The notes: generated by a model from the letters alone, not told the origin. A stretch of 64,000 nt of DNA from Pseudomonadaceae bacterium (GCA_030602315.1 JAUVZY010000013.1:1-64000), one strand, 5' to 3'. Counted from the stretch's first letter, positions 41,686 to 52,964 are shown. Program-made: numbers and translations.

Positions 41686-42786
41686 TCAGGCGGAGAAGCG
41701 GCGGACGCCCTTTTCGCGCAGGGTCTCGTGGGCGGCGATGCTGCCCTGTACCGGGAACACCACCAGGTGGTCCGCCGAAATGCGGATGCCGATGAAGCTG
41801 CCCAGCGGGTAGTCGGTGTGGCTGGTGAAGATCGCTTCGAGCTGGGTGCCGGTGGACAGTTGCAGGCGGTACAGGGTCGAGGCGCCGAGGAAGGTCTTGC
41901 CGATCACCAGGGCGGTGAGCGGGCTGTCCGGCACATAGACGATGTCATCGGGGCGCAGCAGCACGTCCACGGCACTGCCGGCCGGCAGGGTGTAGGCGCG
42001 GTTGCCGCGGATCACGCCCAGTTCGGTCTGCACCGTGTCGGGCGTCAGCAGCTGGCCGCGGATGAAATAGCCCTGACCGATGAAGCTCGCCACGAAGGGC
42101 GTCAGCGGCTCGTGGTAGAGGTTGTAGGGTGTGTCCCACTGTTCCAGCCGGCCCTCGCGGAACACGCCGATCTGGTCGCTCACGGCGAAGGCTTCCTCCT
42201 GGTCGTGGGTGACCAGAATCGCGCTGGTGCCGCGCAACTTCAGGATCTCGCGGACTTCGTGGCTGAGCCTGCGCCGCAGTTCGACATCGAGGTTGGAGAA
42301 CGGCTCGTCGAGCAGCAAAAGCTCCGGCTCCGGCGCCAGCGCGCGGGCCAGCGCGACGCGCTGCTGCTGGCCGCCGGACAGCTCATGCGGGTAGCGTCGG
42401 CCGAGATCGGCCAGGTTCACCAGGGCGAGCATCTCGCGCACGATGCGCTCGGCGTTGGGGTGCTTGCGAATGCCGAAGGCGACGTTCTCCGCCACGGTCA
42501 GATGCGGGAACAGCGCATAGTCCTGAAAGACCATGCCGACACGGCGCTTTTCCGGCGGCAGGGTGAAGCCTGCACGGGAGATCAGTTGATCGCCGAGCTG
42601 GATCTCGCCGGCATGCACCGGCTCGAAGCCGGCGATGGCGCGCAGAGTGGTGGTCTTGCCGCAACCGGAAGGACCGAGCAAACAGCCGATGTCGCCGCGA
42701 TTGAGGTGCAGATGCAGGTTCTGCACGATGCGCTGGTCGCCATAGCCGCAGGCAAGATCCCGCAGGTTGAGCAGCAACTGGCTCAT
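41686..42786 (-). CDS. ABC transporter ATP-binding protein, FbpC/PotA type
   Basis: 366 residues. ATPase motifs: Walker [18 protein letters not shown]-loop [16 protein letters not shown], signature [15 protein letters not shown], Walker [13 protein letters not shown] and switch [17 protein letters not shown]. The C-terminal TOBE-like domain (about 240-355) is typical of iron(III), spermidine or maltose importers. No permease or binding protein lies nearby. It overlaps argF by four bases (ATGA) and so is cotranslated with it, an arrangement I also recall for P. aeruginosa. The substrate is unknown; a link to ornithine or arginine is only positional. Confidence 0.9.
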   Translation of the reverse strand: MSQLLLNLRDLACGYGDQRIVQNLHLHLNRGDIGCLLGPSGCGKTTTLRAIAGFEPVHAGEIQLGDQLISRAGFTLPPEKRRVGMVFQDYALFPHLTVAENVAFGIRKHPNAERIVREMLALVNLADLGRRYPHELSGGQQQRVALARALAPEPELLLLDEPFSNLDVELRRRLSHEVREILKLRGTSAILVTHDQEEAFAVSDQIGVFREGRLEQWDTPYNLYHEPLTPFVASFIGQGYFIRGQLLTPDTVQTELGVIRGNRAYTLPAGSAVDVLLRPDDIVYVPDSPLTALVIGKTFLGASTLYRLQLSTGTQLEAIFTSHTDYPLGSFIGIRISADHLVVFPVQGSIAAHETLREKGVRRFSA

Positions 42787-43700
42787 GCGCGCAACGCAGG
42801 CTCGACCAAGAATTCGAGCAGGGCCTTCTGCGCGTGCAGGCGGTTCTCGGCCTGATCCCAGGCGATGGAGCGCGGGTCGTCGAGCAGGTCCTCGCTGATT
42901 TCCTCGCCGCGGTGGGCCGGCAGGCAGTGCATGAAGACCACGTCGGAGGCGGCCTGATCGAGCAGGGCCGGCGACACCTGATAGGGGCGGAAGCGCTTGA
43001 GACGGTTCTCGGCTTCTTCTTCCTGGCCCATGGAGGCCCAGACATCGGTGCTGACCAGCTGTGCACCGCGTACCGCTTCGACCGGATCACGGGTGATCTG
43101 CACCCGATCGCCGGCCAGTTCCAGCAGGCGCGCGCTCGGGCAGAAACCGTCGGGACAGGCGACCTTGAGCTGGAAGTCGAACTGGATGGCGGCTTCGATG
43201 TAGGTGTTGCACATGTTGTTGCCGTCGCCGACCCAGGCCACCGTCTTGCCGGCGATGCTGCCGCGGTGTTCCTGGTAGGTCATCATGTCGGCCAGAACCT
43301 GGCAGGGATGCAGGTCGTCGGAAAGCCCGTTGATGACCGGTACGCTCGAGTGCGCGGCGAATTCGGTCAGCGTGCTGTGGGAGTAGGTGCGGATCATCAC
43401 CGCATCGAGCATGCGCGACATGACGATGGCGGTATCGGACAGTGGTTCGCCGCGGCCCAGTTGGGTATCACGCGGAGAAAGGAAGATTGCCTGGCCGCCC
43501 AGCTGAATCATGCCCGCCTCGAAGGAGAGCCGGGTGCGGGTGGAGGCTTTCTCGAAAATCATGCCGAGAATGCGATTCTTGAGCGGTTCGAACAGAACGC
43601 CACGCTCGCGCAGTTCTTTCAGCTCGATGCCGCGACGGATCAGGGCGTGTAGCTCCTGGGGTGTGCAGTCCATCAGAGAGAGAAAGTGTCTTGCGCTCAT
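42783..43700 (-). CDS. argF: Ornithine carbamoyltransferase, anabolic
   Basis: 305 residues. It makes citrulline from ornithine and carbamoyl phosphate in arginine synthesis. The carbamoyl-phosphate loop is [13 protein letters not shown] near residue 53, and the ornithine-binding signature is [12 protein letters not shown] near 263. [14 protein letters not shown] is present as expected. No clear ArgR box was found in the 275-bp gap upstream. The ABC ATPase gene follows with overlap. Confidence 0.96.
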   Translation of the reverse strand: MSARHFLSLMDCTPQELHALIRRGIELKELRERGVLFEPLKNRILGMIFEKASTRTRLSFEAGMIQLGGQAIFLSPRDTQLGRGEPLSDTAIVMSRMLDAVMIRTYSHSTLTEFAAHSSVPVINGLSDDLHPCQVLADMMTYQEHRGSIAGKTVAWVGDGNNMCNTYIEAAIQFDFQLKVACPDGFCPSARLLELAGDRVQITRDPVEAVRGAQLVSTDVWASMGQEEEAENRLKRFRPYQVSPALLDQAASDVVFMHCLPAHRGEEISEDLLDDPRSIAWDQAENRLHAQKALLEFLVEPALRA

Positions 43701-43975
43701 TTTTGTTGACTACCTTTGTTGCCGCCCGCCGCGCTCGGTTTTTTTGAAAGAACGAGCCTGCCGGCGACACGGGTCGCGCGGTCAGCGACGAAGCGGGAAA
43801 GGCCGGATCTTATCGAGAAGGCCTGCCCGACGCAAATGCCCCGCAGAGGCGGTGGTTATTGATATCAAGGCCTTGCGCGAGCTGCGGACACGCCGATCGC
43901 GCGCATGTTGACAGACCCGATTGGTCGGTTTTTCCGTTACACTAGCGCGCTAACCGTTTTTGCCGAGGTGTGCCC

Positions 43976-44302
43976 GTGGATATCATCGAAACCATCAAAG
44001 AGCAGATCGCCAACAACCCTGTGATCCTGTACATGAAGGGCTCGCCGAACGCGCCGCAGTGCGGTTTCTCGGCCCGTGCCTCGCAGGCGCTGATGAGCTG
44101 TGGCGAGAAGTTCGCCTACGTAGACATCCTGCAGCACCCGGAAATCCGCGCGACCCTGCCGCAGTACGCCAACTGGCCGACCTTCCCCCAGCTGTGGGTG
44201 AAAGGCGAGCTGATCGGTGGCAGCGACATCATTCTCGAAATGCACGAGAAGGGCGAGCTGCAGCCTCTGGTCAAGGCCGCCGCCAGCCCCGCCCAGGGCT
44301 GA
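43976..44302 (+). CDS. grxD: Monothiol glutaredoxin, CGFS type
   Basis: 108 residues from the GTG at 43976 (translated MDIIETIKEQI). GAGG ends 7 bases upstream of this GTG but only one base from the GTG at 43970, so the later start is preferred; it also matches the known P. aeruginosa protein. The active site is C29-GFS in a thioredoxin fold with WPTFPQLWVKGELIGGSDI. These proteins bind a [2Fe-2S] cluster with glutathione and serve in Fe-S delivery. It converges on bfrB and shares a terminator. The upstream gap has a perfect TTGACA (43908) but its nearest -10-like TACACT is 24 bases away. Confidence 0.96.
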   Translation: MDIIETIKEQIANNPVILYMKGSPNAPQCGFSARASQALMSCGEKFAYVDILQHPEIRATLPQYANWPTFPQLWVKGELIGGSDIILEMHEKGELQPLVKAAASPAQG

Positions 44303-44316
44303 AACCGGCAGGCATG

Positions 44317-44343
44317 AAAAAGCCCCGCATTGCGGGGCTTTTT
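44317..44343. terminator. Bidirectional terminator between grxD and bfrB
   Basis: AGCCCCGC (44321-44328) pairs with GCGGGGCT (44332-44339) around ATT, flanked by AAAA on the left and TTTT on the right, so it works for both converging genes. Confidence 0.88.
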
Positions 44344-44357
44344 CGTTGGCTTCGAGA

Positions 44358-44828
44358 TTACTCGTCCATCTGCGACTGCAGGTAGTTCTCCAGGCCGACC
44401 TTGTCGATCAGGCCAAGCTGGGTTTCCAGCCAGTCGATGTGTTCTTCTTCGGACTCGAGGATGTCTTCGAGCAGCTCGCGGCTACCGTAGTCGCCGACGC
44501 TTTCGCAGTAGGCGATGGCGGCCTTGAGGTCGGGAATGCCCTTCTGTTCGAGGGTGAGGTCGCACTCGAGCATTTCCCGGGTGTTCTCGCCGATCAGTAG
44601 CTTGCCCAGCTCCTGCAGGTTGGGCAGGCCCTCGAGAAACAGAATCCGCTTGATGAGCTTATCCGCATGCTTCATCTCATCGATGGATTCGTCGTACTCG
44701 TGCTTGCCGAGCTTCTCCAGGCCCCAGTCCTGATACATGCGGGCGTGCAGAAAGTACTGGTTGATGGCAACCAGTTCATTGCCGAGGATCTTGTTGAGGT
44801 GCTGGATTACTAGCTTGTCGCCTTTCAT
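44358..44828 (-). CDS. bfrB: Bacterioferritin BfrB
   Basis: 156 residues from the ATG at 44828 ([12 protein letters not shown]). This start puts the haem-ligand methionine in [11 protein letters not shown] at exactly residue 52, as in known bacterioferritins; the ATG five codons earlier has no ribosome-binding site. It oxidises and stores iron in a 24-mer shell with haem between subunits. Di-iron ligands are Glu18 in [11 protein letters not shown], Glu51, His54 and the C-terminal ESEEEH group. It lies downstream of bfd on the same strand. Confidence 0.96.
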   Translation of the reverse strand: MKGDKLVIQHLNKILGNELVAINQYFLHARMYQDWGLEKLGKHEYDESIDEMKHADKLIKRILFLEGLPNLQELGKLLIGENTREMLECDLTLEQKGIPDLKAAIAYCESVGDYGSRELLEDILESEEEHIDWLETQLGLIDKVGLENYLQSQMDE

Positions 44829-44921
44829 GTCGGACTCTGCCATGCGGGTGGACTATGGGCAGAGTCTGGTCAGGAAGGCGCGCACTGTCAAACGATCCAC
44901 ACAATCTGTGTGGTCTTTTGT

Positions 44922-45143
44922 TCAGGCGGCGGAGTAGGCGAGCGACTGCAGTTGCGATTGCTGGGCGAGGGTGCCGAGCTTGGCCAGTTCCTTGCGAACC
45001 ACGTTCTTCGCCTCGCAGGCACACTTGCCGCACTGGCCGGCGACGCCGGTAGCCTGACGAACGTCGCGGTAGCTGCAGCAGCCTTCGGAAATGGCTTCGC
45101 GAATGTGGCCGTCGGTGACGCCGCGGCAAAGACAGACGTACAT
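44922..45143 (-). CDS. bfd: Bacterioferritin-associated ferredoxin Bfd
   Basis: 73 residues with four cluster cysteines Cys4, Cys6, Cys38 and Cys41 (MYVCLC and GQCGKCAC), binding a [2Fe-2S] cluster. Bfd docks on BfrB and reduces it to release stored iron under iron starvation. GGAGG lies just before the ATG. A good Fur box about 50 bases upstream matches iron-repressed expression. It precedes bfrB by 93 bases; the two may be partly cotranscribed. Confidence 0.96.
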   Translation of the reverse strand: MYVCLCRGVTDGHIREAISEGCCSYRDVRQATGVAGQCGKCACEAKNVVRKELAKLGTLAQQSQLQSLAYSAA

Positions 45144-45189
45144 CAGGGCTCCTCCGGGTTCGTTTGCATGGCTGAGAGACTAATCGCAA

Positions 45190-45204
45190 TGAGAATGATT
45201 GTAA
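45190..45204 (-). promoter_or_regulatory. Fur box upstream of bfd
   Basis: TGAGAATGATTGTAA matches the 7-1-7 Fur consensus TGATAATNATTATCA at 11 of 14 informative positions. It is placed to repress bfd when iron is plentiful. Confidence 0.75.
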
Positions 45205-45332
45205 ACAACCTTTGTGGTTGGTTTTGTCGGCAGCCGCCGAGCGGTCGCTTGCCTGCCTTTTGACAATCCACAGCCAGCCTGTTCGCGACTGCGTTAGACT
45301 CCGCCCTCGTTTTTTTGCCGCGAGCACCCGCC

Positions 45333-45872
45333 ATGGCCCTGCAAGCCACTCCTTATAAAGTGGAACTGAACCTGACCGACCTCGATCGGGGTGTGTACGA
45401 GAATCTGCGCTTCACCGTGGCGCGTCACCCCTCCGAGACCGAGGAACGCCTCGGTGCCCGCCTGATCGGCTATGCGCTGTGGTACAGCGAGTCGCTGGCG
45501 TTCGGTCGCGGGCTGTCGGATGTCGATGAGCCGGCGCTGTGGGACAAGAGCCTGGACGACCGCGTGCTGCACTGGATCGAGGTGGGACAGCCGGACGCCG
45601 ATCGGCTGGTGTGGTGCTCGCGCCGCGCCGAGCGGGTGAGCCTGGTGGCCTACGGCAGCCTGCGGGTGTGGCAGACCAAGGTACTCGAGCAGGTGCGCAC
45701 GCTGAAGAACCTGTCGGTGGTGGCGGTGGACTCCCAGGCCCTGACCGAGCTGACCGCCAATCTGCCGCGTAGCGTGAGCTGGAGCGTGATGATCAGCGAC
45801 GGCACGCTGTTCGTCACCGACGAGCGCGGCCAGCACGAGATTCCGCTGGAATGGCTGGCTGGCGAGCGCTGA
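45333..45872 (+). CDS. yaeQ: YaeQ family protein
   Basis: 179 residues from the ATG at 45333 (MALQATPYKVELNLTDLDR). It is a soluble protein with the PD-(D/E)XK-like fold described for YaeQ. Typical segments are RHPSETEERLGARLIGYAL, DEPALWDKSLDDRVLHWIEVGQP and VYGSLRVWQTKV-like text. E. coli YaeQ was reported as a multicopy suppressor related to RfaH; no firm biochemical role is known. It is followed by recJ on the same strand, 30 bases later. Confidence 0.9.
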   Translation: MALQATPYKVELNLTDLDRGVYENLRFTVARHPSETEERLGARLIGYALWYSESLAFGRGLSDVDEPALWDKSLDDRVLHWIEVGQPDADRLVWCSRRAERVSLVAYGSLRVWQTKVLEQVRTLKNLSVVAVDSQALTELTANLPRSVSWSVMISDGTLFVTDERGQHEIPLEWLAGER

Positions 45873-45902
45873 GTCTGTTCACCCTCTGATCTGGTTGCTG
45901 TG

Positions 45903-47618
45903 ATGCGTATCGAAACCCGTTCCCTGCCCGAGCAGTTGCCTGACCTTGGCGAGCTGCCGCCGCTGCTGACGCGCCTGTACGCGGCGCGTGGAGTGGCCAG
46001 CGCCGCCGAGCTGGACAAGGGCCTGGCACGCCTGCTGCCTTATGCGGACCTGGCTGGCATCGAAGCGGCGGTGGCGCTGCTGGTCGAGGCATTGATGAAG
46101 CGGCAGCGCATTCTCTTTGTCGGTGATTTCGATGCCGACGGTGCCACCGCCAGTGCGGTGGGGGTACTCGGTCTGCGCATGCTCGGCGCCGCGTCGGTCG
46201 ACTATCTGGTGCCCAACCGCTTCGAATATGGTTACGGCCTGACCCCGGAAATCGTTGCGGTCGCCCTTGAGCGGCAGCCCGATCTGCTGGTGACCGTGGA
46301 CAACGGCATCTCCAGTGTCGAAGGCGTGGCGGCGGCCAAGGCCGCCGGGCTCAAGGTGCTGGTAACCGACCACCATCTGCCCGGTGCCCAGCTGCCGGCC
46401 GCCGACGCGATCGTCAATCCCAACCAGCCGCAGTGCCGCTTTCCCAGCAAATGCATGGCTGGGGTCGGCGTCATCTTCTATGTACTGCTCGCCCTGCGCG
46501 CGCGGCTGCGCGAGCTGGACTGGTTCGCTCGCAACGGCTGGGCCGAGCCGAATCTGGCCGATCTCTTGGATCTGGTGGCGCTGGGCAGCGTTGCCGATGT
46601 GGTGCCGCTGGATGCCAATAACCGCATTCTGGTGCACCAGGGGCTGGCGCGGATCCGCAGTGGTCGCGCGCGGCCGGGTCTTCTGGCGATTCTCGAAGTG
46701 GCGGGGCGAGATTTTCGTCGGCTGACCGCCACCGATCTGGGCTTCATTCTCGGCCCGCGGCTGAACGCGGCCGGCCGGCTGGATGATATGTCGCTGGGCA
46801 TCGAGTGCCTGCTCTCCGAAGACCTGGCGCTGGCGCGCGACATGGCCAGCCAGCTCGATCAGCTCAATCAGGACCGCAAGGCCATCGAGCAGGGCATGCA
46901 GCGCGAGGCGCTGGCCCAGCTCAAGGAACTGCCGCTCGATGACCTGCCTTACGGGCTCTGCCTGTTCGATGCGGACTGGCATCAGGGTGTGATCGGCATC
47001 CTCGCTTCGCGCATGAAGGAGCGCTACCACCGTCCGGTGATTGCCTTCGCCGATGCCGGCGATGGCCTGCTCAAGGGCTCTGCGCGCTCGGTGCAGGGGC
47101 TGCACATCCGTGACGCGCTGGACGCCGTGGCGGCGCGCCATCCGGGCCTGATCAGCAAGTTCGGCGGGCATGCGATGGCGGCGGGGCTGTCGTTGCCGCA
47201 GGCCAACTTCGGCGCCTTCGCGGTGGCCTTCGATGCCGAGGTGCGCCGGCAGCTGTCGGCCGAGGATCTGGCCGGCCGGCTGCTGACCGACGGGCAACTG
47301 GGCGTCGAGGAGTTCCACCTGGAGCTGGCGCGCGCACTGCGCCACGCCGGTCCGTGGGGCCAGCATTTTCCCGAGCCGACCTTTCACGGGGTCTTCCAGC
47401 TGGTGCAGCAGCGCCTGGTGGGGGAGCGGCACCTGAAACTGGTGCTAAGGAGCGAGTGCGGGCGGGTCAGCCTTGATGGCATCGCGTTCAACGTCGATCG
47501 CGAGCAGTGGCCCAATCCGTCGGTGCGCTGGGCCGAGCTGGTCTACAAACTGGACGTCAACGAATACCGCGGCCAGGAGAGTGTGCAGCTGATGGTGGTC
47601 CATATCGCACCACGCTGA
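45903..47618 (+). CDS. recJ: Single-stranded-DNA-specific 5'-3' exonuclease RecJ
   Basis: 571 residues from the ATG at 45903; this matches the P. aeruginosa length, and a GTG one codon earlier is ignored. RecJ acts in RecF-pathway recombination and mismatch repair. DHH-family motifs: FVGDFDADGATAS, VTVDNGIS, VTDHHLPG, LGSVADVVPLDANNR, and the DHHA1 region SKFGGHAMAAGLSL. The C-terminal OB fold (about 470-570) follows. All metal-binding aspartates and histidines are in place. Confidence 0.97.
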   Translation: MRIETRSLPEQLPDLGELPPLLTRLYAARGVASAAELDKGLARLLPYADLAGIEAAVALLVEALMKRQRILFVGDFDADGATASAVGVLGLRMLGAASVDYLVPNRFEYGYGLTPEIVAVALERQPDLLVTVDNGISSVEGVAAAKAAGLKVLVTDHHLPGAQLPAADAIVNPNQPQCRFPSKCMAGVGVIFYVLLALRARLRELDWFARNGWAEPNLADLLDLVALGSVADVVPLDANNRILVHQGLARIRSGRARPGLLAILEVAGRDFRRLTATDLGFILGPRLNAAGRLDDMSLGIECLLSEDLALARDMASQLDQLNQDRKAIEQGMQREALAQLKELPLDDLPYGLCLFDADWHQGVIGILASRMKERYHRPVIAFADAGDGLLKGSARSVQGLHIRDALDAVAARHPGLISKFGGHAMAAGLSLPQANFGAFAVAFDAEVRRQLSAEDLAGRLLTDGQLGVEEFHLELARALRHAGPWGQHFPEPTFHGVFQLVQQRLVGERHLKLVLRSECGRVSLDGIAFNVDREQWPNPSVRWAELVYKLDVNEYRGQESVQLMVVHIAPR

Positions 47619-47654
47619 TCACGCCGGCGCAAAAGCGTCTTTACTCTCGAGTGA

Positions 47655-48782
<1,128 letters not shown>

Positions 48783-48832
48783 CCGCTCGGCGCAAGCGCC
48801 CGCTCCGGCGGCGCGCCGCGCGGGCCGGGCAG

Positions 48833-48861
48833 CTGTCAGGCTCTGGCGCGTGGGGTATACT
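48833..48861 (+). promoter_or_regulatory. Candidate sigma70 promoter of prfB
   Basis: CTGTCA (48833-48838) and TATACT (48856-48861) are 17 bases apart, giving a leader of about 32 bases before the prfB ATG. Confidence 0.55.
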
Positions 48862-48899
48862 CTCGCGCTTTTGAACGCCCATCCGGAGTCCTGACTGCC

Positions 48900-49995
48900 A
48901 TGGAAATCAATCCGATCCTCAACGCCATCAAGGACCTGTCCGAACGCACCCAGTCCATTCGGGGGTATCTTTGACTACGATCACAAGAGCGAACGCCTGA
49001 TCGAAGTCAACCGCGAGCTGGAAGACCCCAACGTCTGGAACAAGCCCGAGTACGCCCAGAACCTCGGCCGCGAACGCGCCCAGCTGGCGCAGATCGTCGA
49101 GACGCTCGATGAGTTATCCGGTGGCCTGGCCGACTCGCGCGACCTGCTGGACATGGCCGTCGAGGAAAACGACGAATCGGCGGTAAGCGACGTCGTCGCC
49201 GAGGTCGATCGTCTGCGCGAGATTCTCGAGAAGCTCGAGTTCCGCCGGATGTTCAGCGGCGAGATGGACCCCAACAACTGCTACCTGGACATCCAGGCCG
49301 GCTCCGGCGGCACCGAGGCCCAGGACTGGGCCAACATGCTGCTGCGCATGTACCTGCGCTGGGCCGACAAGCACGGCTTCGACGCCGAGATCGTCGAGCT
49401 GTCCGAGGGCGAAGTCGCCGGCATCAAGGGCGCCACCGTGCACATCAAGGGCGAATACGCCTTCGGCTGGCTGCGCACCGAGATCGGCGTGCACCGCCTG
49501 GTGCGCAAGAGCCCGTTCGACTCCGGCAACCGTCGCCACACCTCGTTCACCGCGGTGTTCGTCTCGCCGGAAATCGATGACAACATCGAGATCGAGATCA
49601 ACCCGGCTGACCTGCGCATCGACACCTACCGCTCCTCGGGTGCCGGTGGCCAGCACGTGAACACCACCGACTCGGCGGTGCGGATCACCCACGTGCCGAC
49701 CAACACCGTGGTGGCGTGCCAGAACGAGCGCTCCCAGCACGCCAACAAGGACACCGCCATGAAGATGCTGCGGGCCAAGTTGTATGAGCTGGAGATGCAA
49801 AAGCGCAACGCCGCGGCCCAGGCCCTGGAAGACACCAAGTCCGATATCGGCTGGGGCCACCAGATCCGTTCCTACGTGCTCGACTCGTCGCGGATCAAGG
49901 ATCTGCGCACCGGCATCGAGCGCAGCGATTGCGACAAGGTGCTCGACGGCGATCTGGACGAGTATCTGGAAGCCAGTCTGAAACAGGGGCTCTAA
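48900..49995 (+). CDS. prfB: Peptide chain release factor 2, with programmed +1 frameshift
   Basis: 364 residues after the frameshift. RF2 reads UGA and UAA stops. Frame zero starts at the ATG at 48900 and gives 24 codons ending RGYL, then an in-frame TGA at 48972-48974. Reading resumes in the +1 frame at GAC (48973). Downstream are the stop-recognition motif SPF in [12 protein letters not shown] and the GGQ motif in [16 protein letters not shown] gene call that ignores the frameshift starts too late, at an internal ATG at 49153. lysS follows 79 bases later, as in E. coli. Confidence 0.97.
48960..48975 (+). other. Programmed +1 frameshift site of prfB
   Basis: CGGGGGTATCTTTGAC: the internal Shine-Dalgarno-like GGGGG is three bases before the slippery CTT, which is followed by TGA and C. 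This is the standard self-regulating RF2 site: when RF2 is scarce, the ribosome slips from CTT to TTT and makes more RF2. Confidence 0.95.
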
Positions 49996-50074
49996 GCCCG
50001 GTACGCCGCAGCCGGTGGTCCCGCCGGGACCACTTTCGAAATTCACCACTTACGCGCCAGGCAAAGCAACGACC

Positions 50075-51580
50075 ATGAGCGAACAACCGCTGAACGAGCA
50101 CGCCCTCCACGAGGAAGAAAACAAGCTGATCGCCCTGCGCAAGGAAAAGCTGCACGCCCTGCGCCAGAGCGAGAAGGTGGTTTTCCCCAATGACTTCCGT
50201 CGCGACGCGCTGTGCGGCGACCTGCAGAAGCAGTACGCCGAGGCCGGCAAGGAAGAGCTGGAAGGCAAACAGATCACGGTCAGCGTGGCCGGGCGCATCA
50301 TGCTCAACCGCGGCGCGTTCCTCGTGATCCAGGACTGCAGCGGACGCATCCAGCTGTACGTCAACCGCAAGACCCTGCCGGCCGAGACCCTCGAGGCGAT
50401 CAAGCACTGGGACATGGGCGACATCGTCGCCACCACCGGCACCCTGGCCCGCTCCGGCAAGGGCGACCTGTATGTGGACATGGGCGAAGCGCGGCTGCTG
50501 ACCAAGTCCCTGCGCCCGCTGCCGGACAAGTTCCACGGCCTGACCGATACCGAAACCCGCTATCGCCAGCGCTACGTCGACCTGATCATGAACGAGGAGG
50601 TGCGCCACACCTTCCAGGTCCGCTCGCAGGTGATCGCCCACATCCGCCGCTTCCTCAACGAGCGCGGCTTCCTCGAGGTGGAAACCCCGATGCTGCAGAC
50701 CATCCCCGGTGGTGCAGCGGCCAAGCCCTTCGAGACCCACCACAACGCGCTGGACATGCAGATGTTCCTGCGCATCGCGCCGGAGCTGTACCTCAAGCGC
50801 CTGGTGGTCGGCGGTTTCGAAAAGGTCTTCGAGATCAACCGCAACTTCCGTAACGAAGGCGTGTCGACCCGGCACAACCCCGAGTTCACCATGCTCGAGT
50901 TCTACCAGGCCTACGCCGACTACGAAGACAACATGGACCTGACCGAGGAGCTGTTCCGCGAGCTGGCCCAGGCCGTGCTCGGCAGCACCGACGTGCCCTA
51001 CGGCGACAAGGTCTTCCACTTCGGCGAGCCGTTCGCGCGCCTGTCGGTGTTCGACGCGATCCTCAAGTACAACCCGGAACTGACCGCAGAAGATCTGCAG
51101 GACGTGGACAAGTGCCGCGAGCTGGCGAAGAAGGCCGGCGCCAAGGTGCTGGGCCACGAAGGGCTGGGCAAGCTGCAGGTGATGCTGTTCGAGGAGACCG
51201 TCGAGCACAAGCTGGAGCAGCCGACCTTCATCACCCGCTACCCGTTCGAGGTCTCGCCGCTGGCCCGGCGCAACGACGAGGACCCGAGCGTCACCGATCG
51301 CTTCGAGCTGTTCATCGGCGGCCGCGAGATCGCCAACGCCTACTCCGAGCTCAACGACGCCGAGGACCAGGCCGAGCGCTTCCACGCCCAGGTGCGCGAG
51401 AAGGATGCCGGTGACGACGAGGCCATGCACTTCGACGCCGACTTCGTCCGCGCGCTGGAATACGGCATGCCGCCGACCGCTGGTGAAGGCATCGGCATCG
51501 ACCGTCTGGTGATGCTGCTGACCAACTCGCCGTCGATCCGCGACGTCATCCTCTTCCCGCATATGCGTCCCCAGCACTGA
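50075..51580 (+). CDS. lysS: Lysyl-tRNA synthetase, class II
   Basis: 501 residues from the ATG at 50075 ([19 protein letters not shown]), the usual length. N-terminal anticodon-binding OB fold (about 60-150, [19 protein letters not shown]), then the class II core: motif 1 near [17 protein letters not shown], motif 2 [23 protein letters not shown] and motif 3 [14 protein letters not shown]. It charges tRNA-Lys. A hairpin follows the stop. Confidence 0.98.
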   Translation: MSEQPLNEHALHEEENKLIALRKEKLHALRQSEKVVFPNDFRRDALCGDLQKQYAEAGKEELEGKQITVSVAGRIMLNRGAFLVIQDCSGRIQLYVNRKTLPAETLEAIKHWDMGDIVATTGTLARSGKGDLYVDMGEARLLTKSLRPLPDKFHGLTDTETRYRQRYVDLIMNEEVRHTFQVRSQVIAHIRRFLNERGFLEVETPMLQTIPGGAAAKPFETHHNALDMQMFLRIAPELYLKRLVVGGFEKVFEINRNFRNEGVSTRHNPEFTMLEFYQAYADYEDNMDLTEELFRELAQAVLGSTDVPYGDKVFHFGEPFARLSVFDAILKYNPELTAEDLQDVDKCRELAKKAGAKVLGHEGLGKLQVMLFEETVEHKLEQPTFITRYPFEVSPLARRNDEDPSVTDRFELFIGGREIANAYSELNDAEDQAERFHAQVREKDAGDDEAMHFDADFVRALEYGMPPTAGEGIGIDRLVMLLTNSPSIRDVILFPHMRPQH

Positions 51581-51592
51581 GGACGTCACCGC

Positions 51593-51614
51593 GCAGGGCG
51601 CTTCAGCGCCCTGC
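51593..51614 (+). terminator. Hairpin after lysS
   Basis: GCAGGGCGC (51593-51601) pairs with GCGCCCTGC (51606-51614), with a further T-A pair and a 2-base loop. There is no T-tract, so termination is uncertain. Confidence 0.4.
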
Positions 51615-51671
51615 AGCCGCTGTGGCTCTGGCATCATGGCGGCATCGCCGGGCACCCGCACGAGGCCGAGC

Positions 51672-52964
51672 ATGAACAGCACCGCCGAGCTCACCGAATA
51701 CCAGAGTCTGGTTCGCGCGCTTTCCGATCGCATCGTCGAGGCGCAGACGCCGATCCGCATCCTCGACGCGGTGAAGTGGGACGACAGCGTGCGTCAGGGC
51801 TTTCTCGACGGCAAAGGCCAGCGCCTGCCAGCGGTGGACCGCGAGTACTACCAGAGCCGGCCGCTGGGCTTCGATCCGTCGGCCAAGAAGCAGGAATTCC
51901 AGGACATCGAGCGCGACGTGACCCGTCAGCTCGGCCAGTTCAGCCCGGTCGGGCAGATCATGCGGCGCATGTGCAAGGAATACCGCATGGTGATCCGCAT
52001 GCTCGAGGCGCGCGGTACGCCGGACTTCGGGCTGATCTCCCAGGATTTGTACGGCGCCGCGTCGGATGCCTTCCACGCCGGTGACCCGACCCTGGCCGAC
52101 CTCGGACTGATGCTCTCGGACTACCTGAACAACATCGCCGATCGCGGCGATCTGGCCGACGAGCCGAAGTCGCTCTGCGCCCGGGAGGCGGTCGAGCAGC
52201 TGCAGGCCCGGCTGGACAAGGTGTTCGGCGACGACGGCGTGATTCGCGTGTTCGAGTCCGACGGCATCGTCGCCGATGCGGCAGCCGGCGCCGACTACAT
52301 CAAGATCCGCAGTGACGCGCTGTTCAACCAGCGCGACATCCGCGCGCTGGAGGTGCACGAGGGGCTGGTGCATGTCGGCACCACGCTCAACGGGCTGAAC
52401 CAGCCGATCTGCACCTTCCTCGCCAAGGGCCCGCCGTCCTCCACCGTGACCCAGGAAGGTCTGGCGATCCTGATGGAGGTCATCGCCTTCGCGTCGTACC
52501 CCACCCGCCTGCGCAAGCTGACCAACCGCACCCGCGCCATTCACATGGCCGAGGAGGGCGCCGACTTCATCGAGGTCTATCGCTTCTTCAGTGGCCAGGG
52601 CTACGGTGACGAGGAAAGCTACGGCAACGCCAGTCGCGTGTTTCGCGGCTCGACGCCGAACGGATTGCCCTTCACCAAGGACCTGTCCTACCTGAAGGGC
52701 TTCATCATGATCTACAACTACATCCAGTTGGCGGTGCGCAAGGGCAAGCTGGAGCAGATCCCGCTGCTGTTCTGTGGCAAGACCACCCTGGAAGACATGC
52801 GCACCCTGCGCCAGCTGGTGGAGGAGGGCATGGTGGTCGCGCCGCGTTACCTGCCGCCGCAGTTCGCCGACCTCAACGCGCTGTCGGCGTGGATGTGTTT
52901 CTCCAACTTCCTCAACCACCTGAGTCTGGATCGGGTGGAGGCCGACTACGCCAACATCCTCTGA
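51672..52964 (+). CDS. DUF1704 protein (flavohemoglobin expression-modulating QEGLA motif)
   Basis: 430 residues from the ATG at 51672 (MNSTAELTEYQSLV), preceded by GAGG. The QEGLA motif is TVTQEGLAILMEV, and the HExxH-like site is EVHEGLVHVGTTLNG; the pattern is that of KIAA0895/MATCAP-like metallopeptidases, which share the DUF1704 fold. Relatives include a family linked to flavohaemoglobin expression. The second half contains RVFRGSTPNGLPFTKDLSYL. A tubulin-type substrate is not expected in bacteria; the role here is unknown. Confidence 0.85.
   Translation: MNSTAELTEYQSLVRALSDRIVEAQTPIRILDAVKWDDSVRQGFLDGKGQRLPAVDREYYQSRPLGFDPSAKKQEFQDIERDVTRQLGQFSPVGQIMRRMCKEYRMVIRMLEARGTPDFGLISQDLYGAASDAFHAGDPTLADLGLMLSDYLNNIADRGDLADEPKSLCAREAVEQLQARLDKVFGDDGVIRVFESDGIVADAAAGADYIKIRSDALFNQRDIRALEVHEGLVHVGTTLNGLNQPICTFLAKGPPSSTVTQEGLAILMEVIAFASYPTRLRKLTNRTRAIHMAEEGADFIEVYRFFSGQGYGDEESYGNASRVFRGSTPNGLPFTKDLSYLKGFIMIYNYIQLAVRKGKLEQIPLLFCGKTTLEDMRTLRQLVEEGMVVAPRYLPPQFADLNALSAWMCFSNFLNHLSLDRVEADYANIL

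Noticed and set aside
43510-43911. 133-codon open frame across the argF start and upstream gap
   Set aside because: Most of it overlaps argF on the other strand, the rest has no domain or ribosome-binding site; the gap is better explained as control DNA.
43908-43943. Perfect TTGACA with TACACT as a promoter for grxD
   Set aside because: The 24-base spacer is too long for sigma70; either box may be chance.
49153-49995. prfB as a gene starting at the internal ATG
   Set aside because: It would remove the first 84 residues of RF2, while the upstream codons and a full frameshift site are present.
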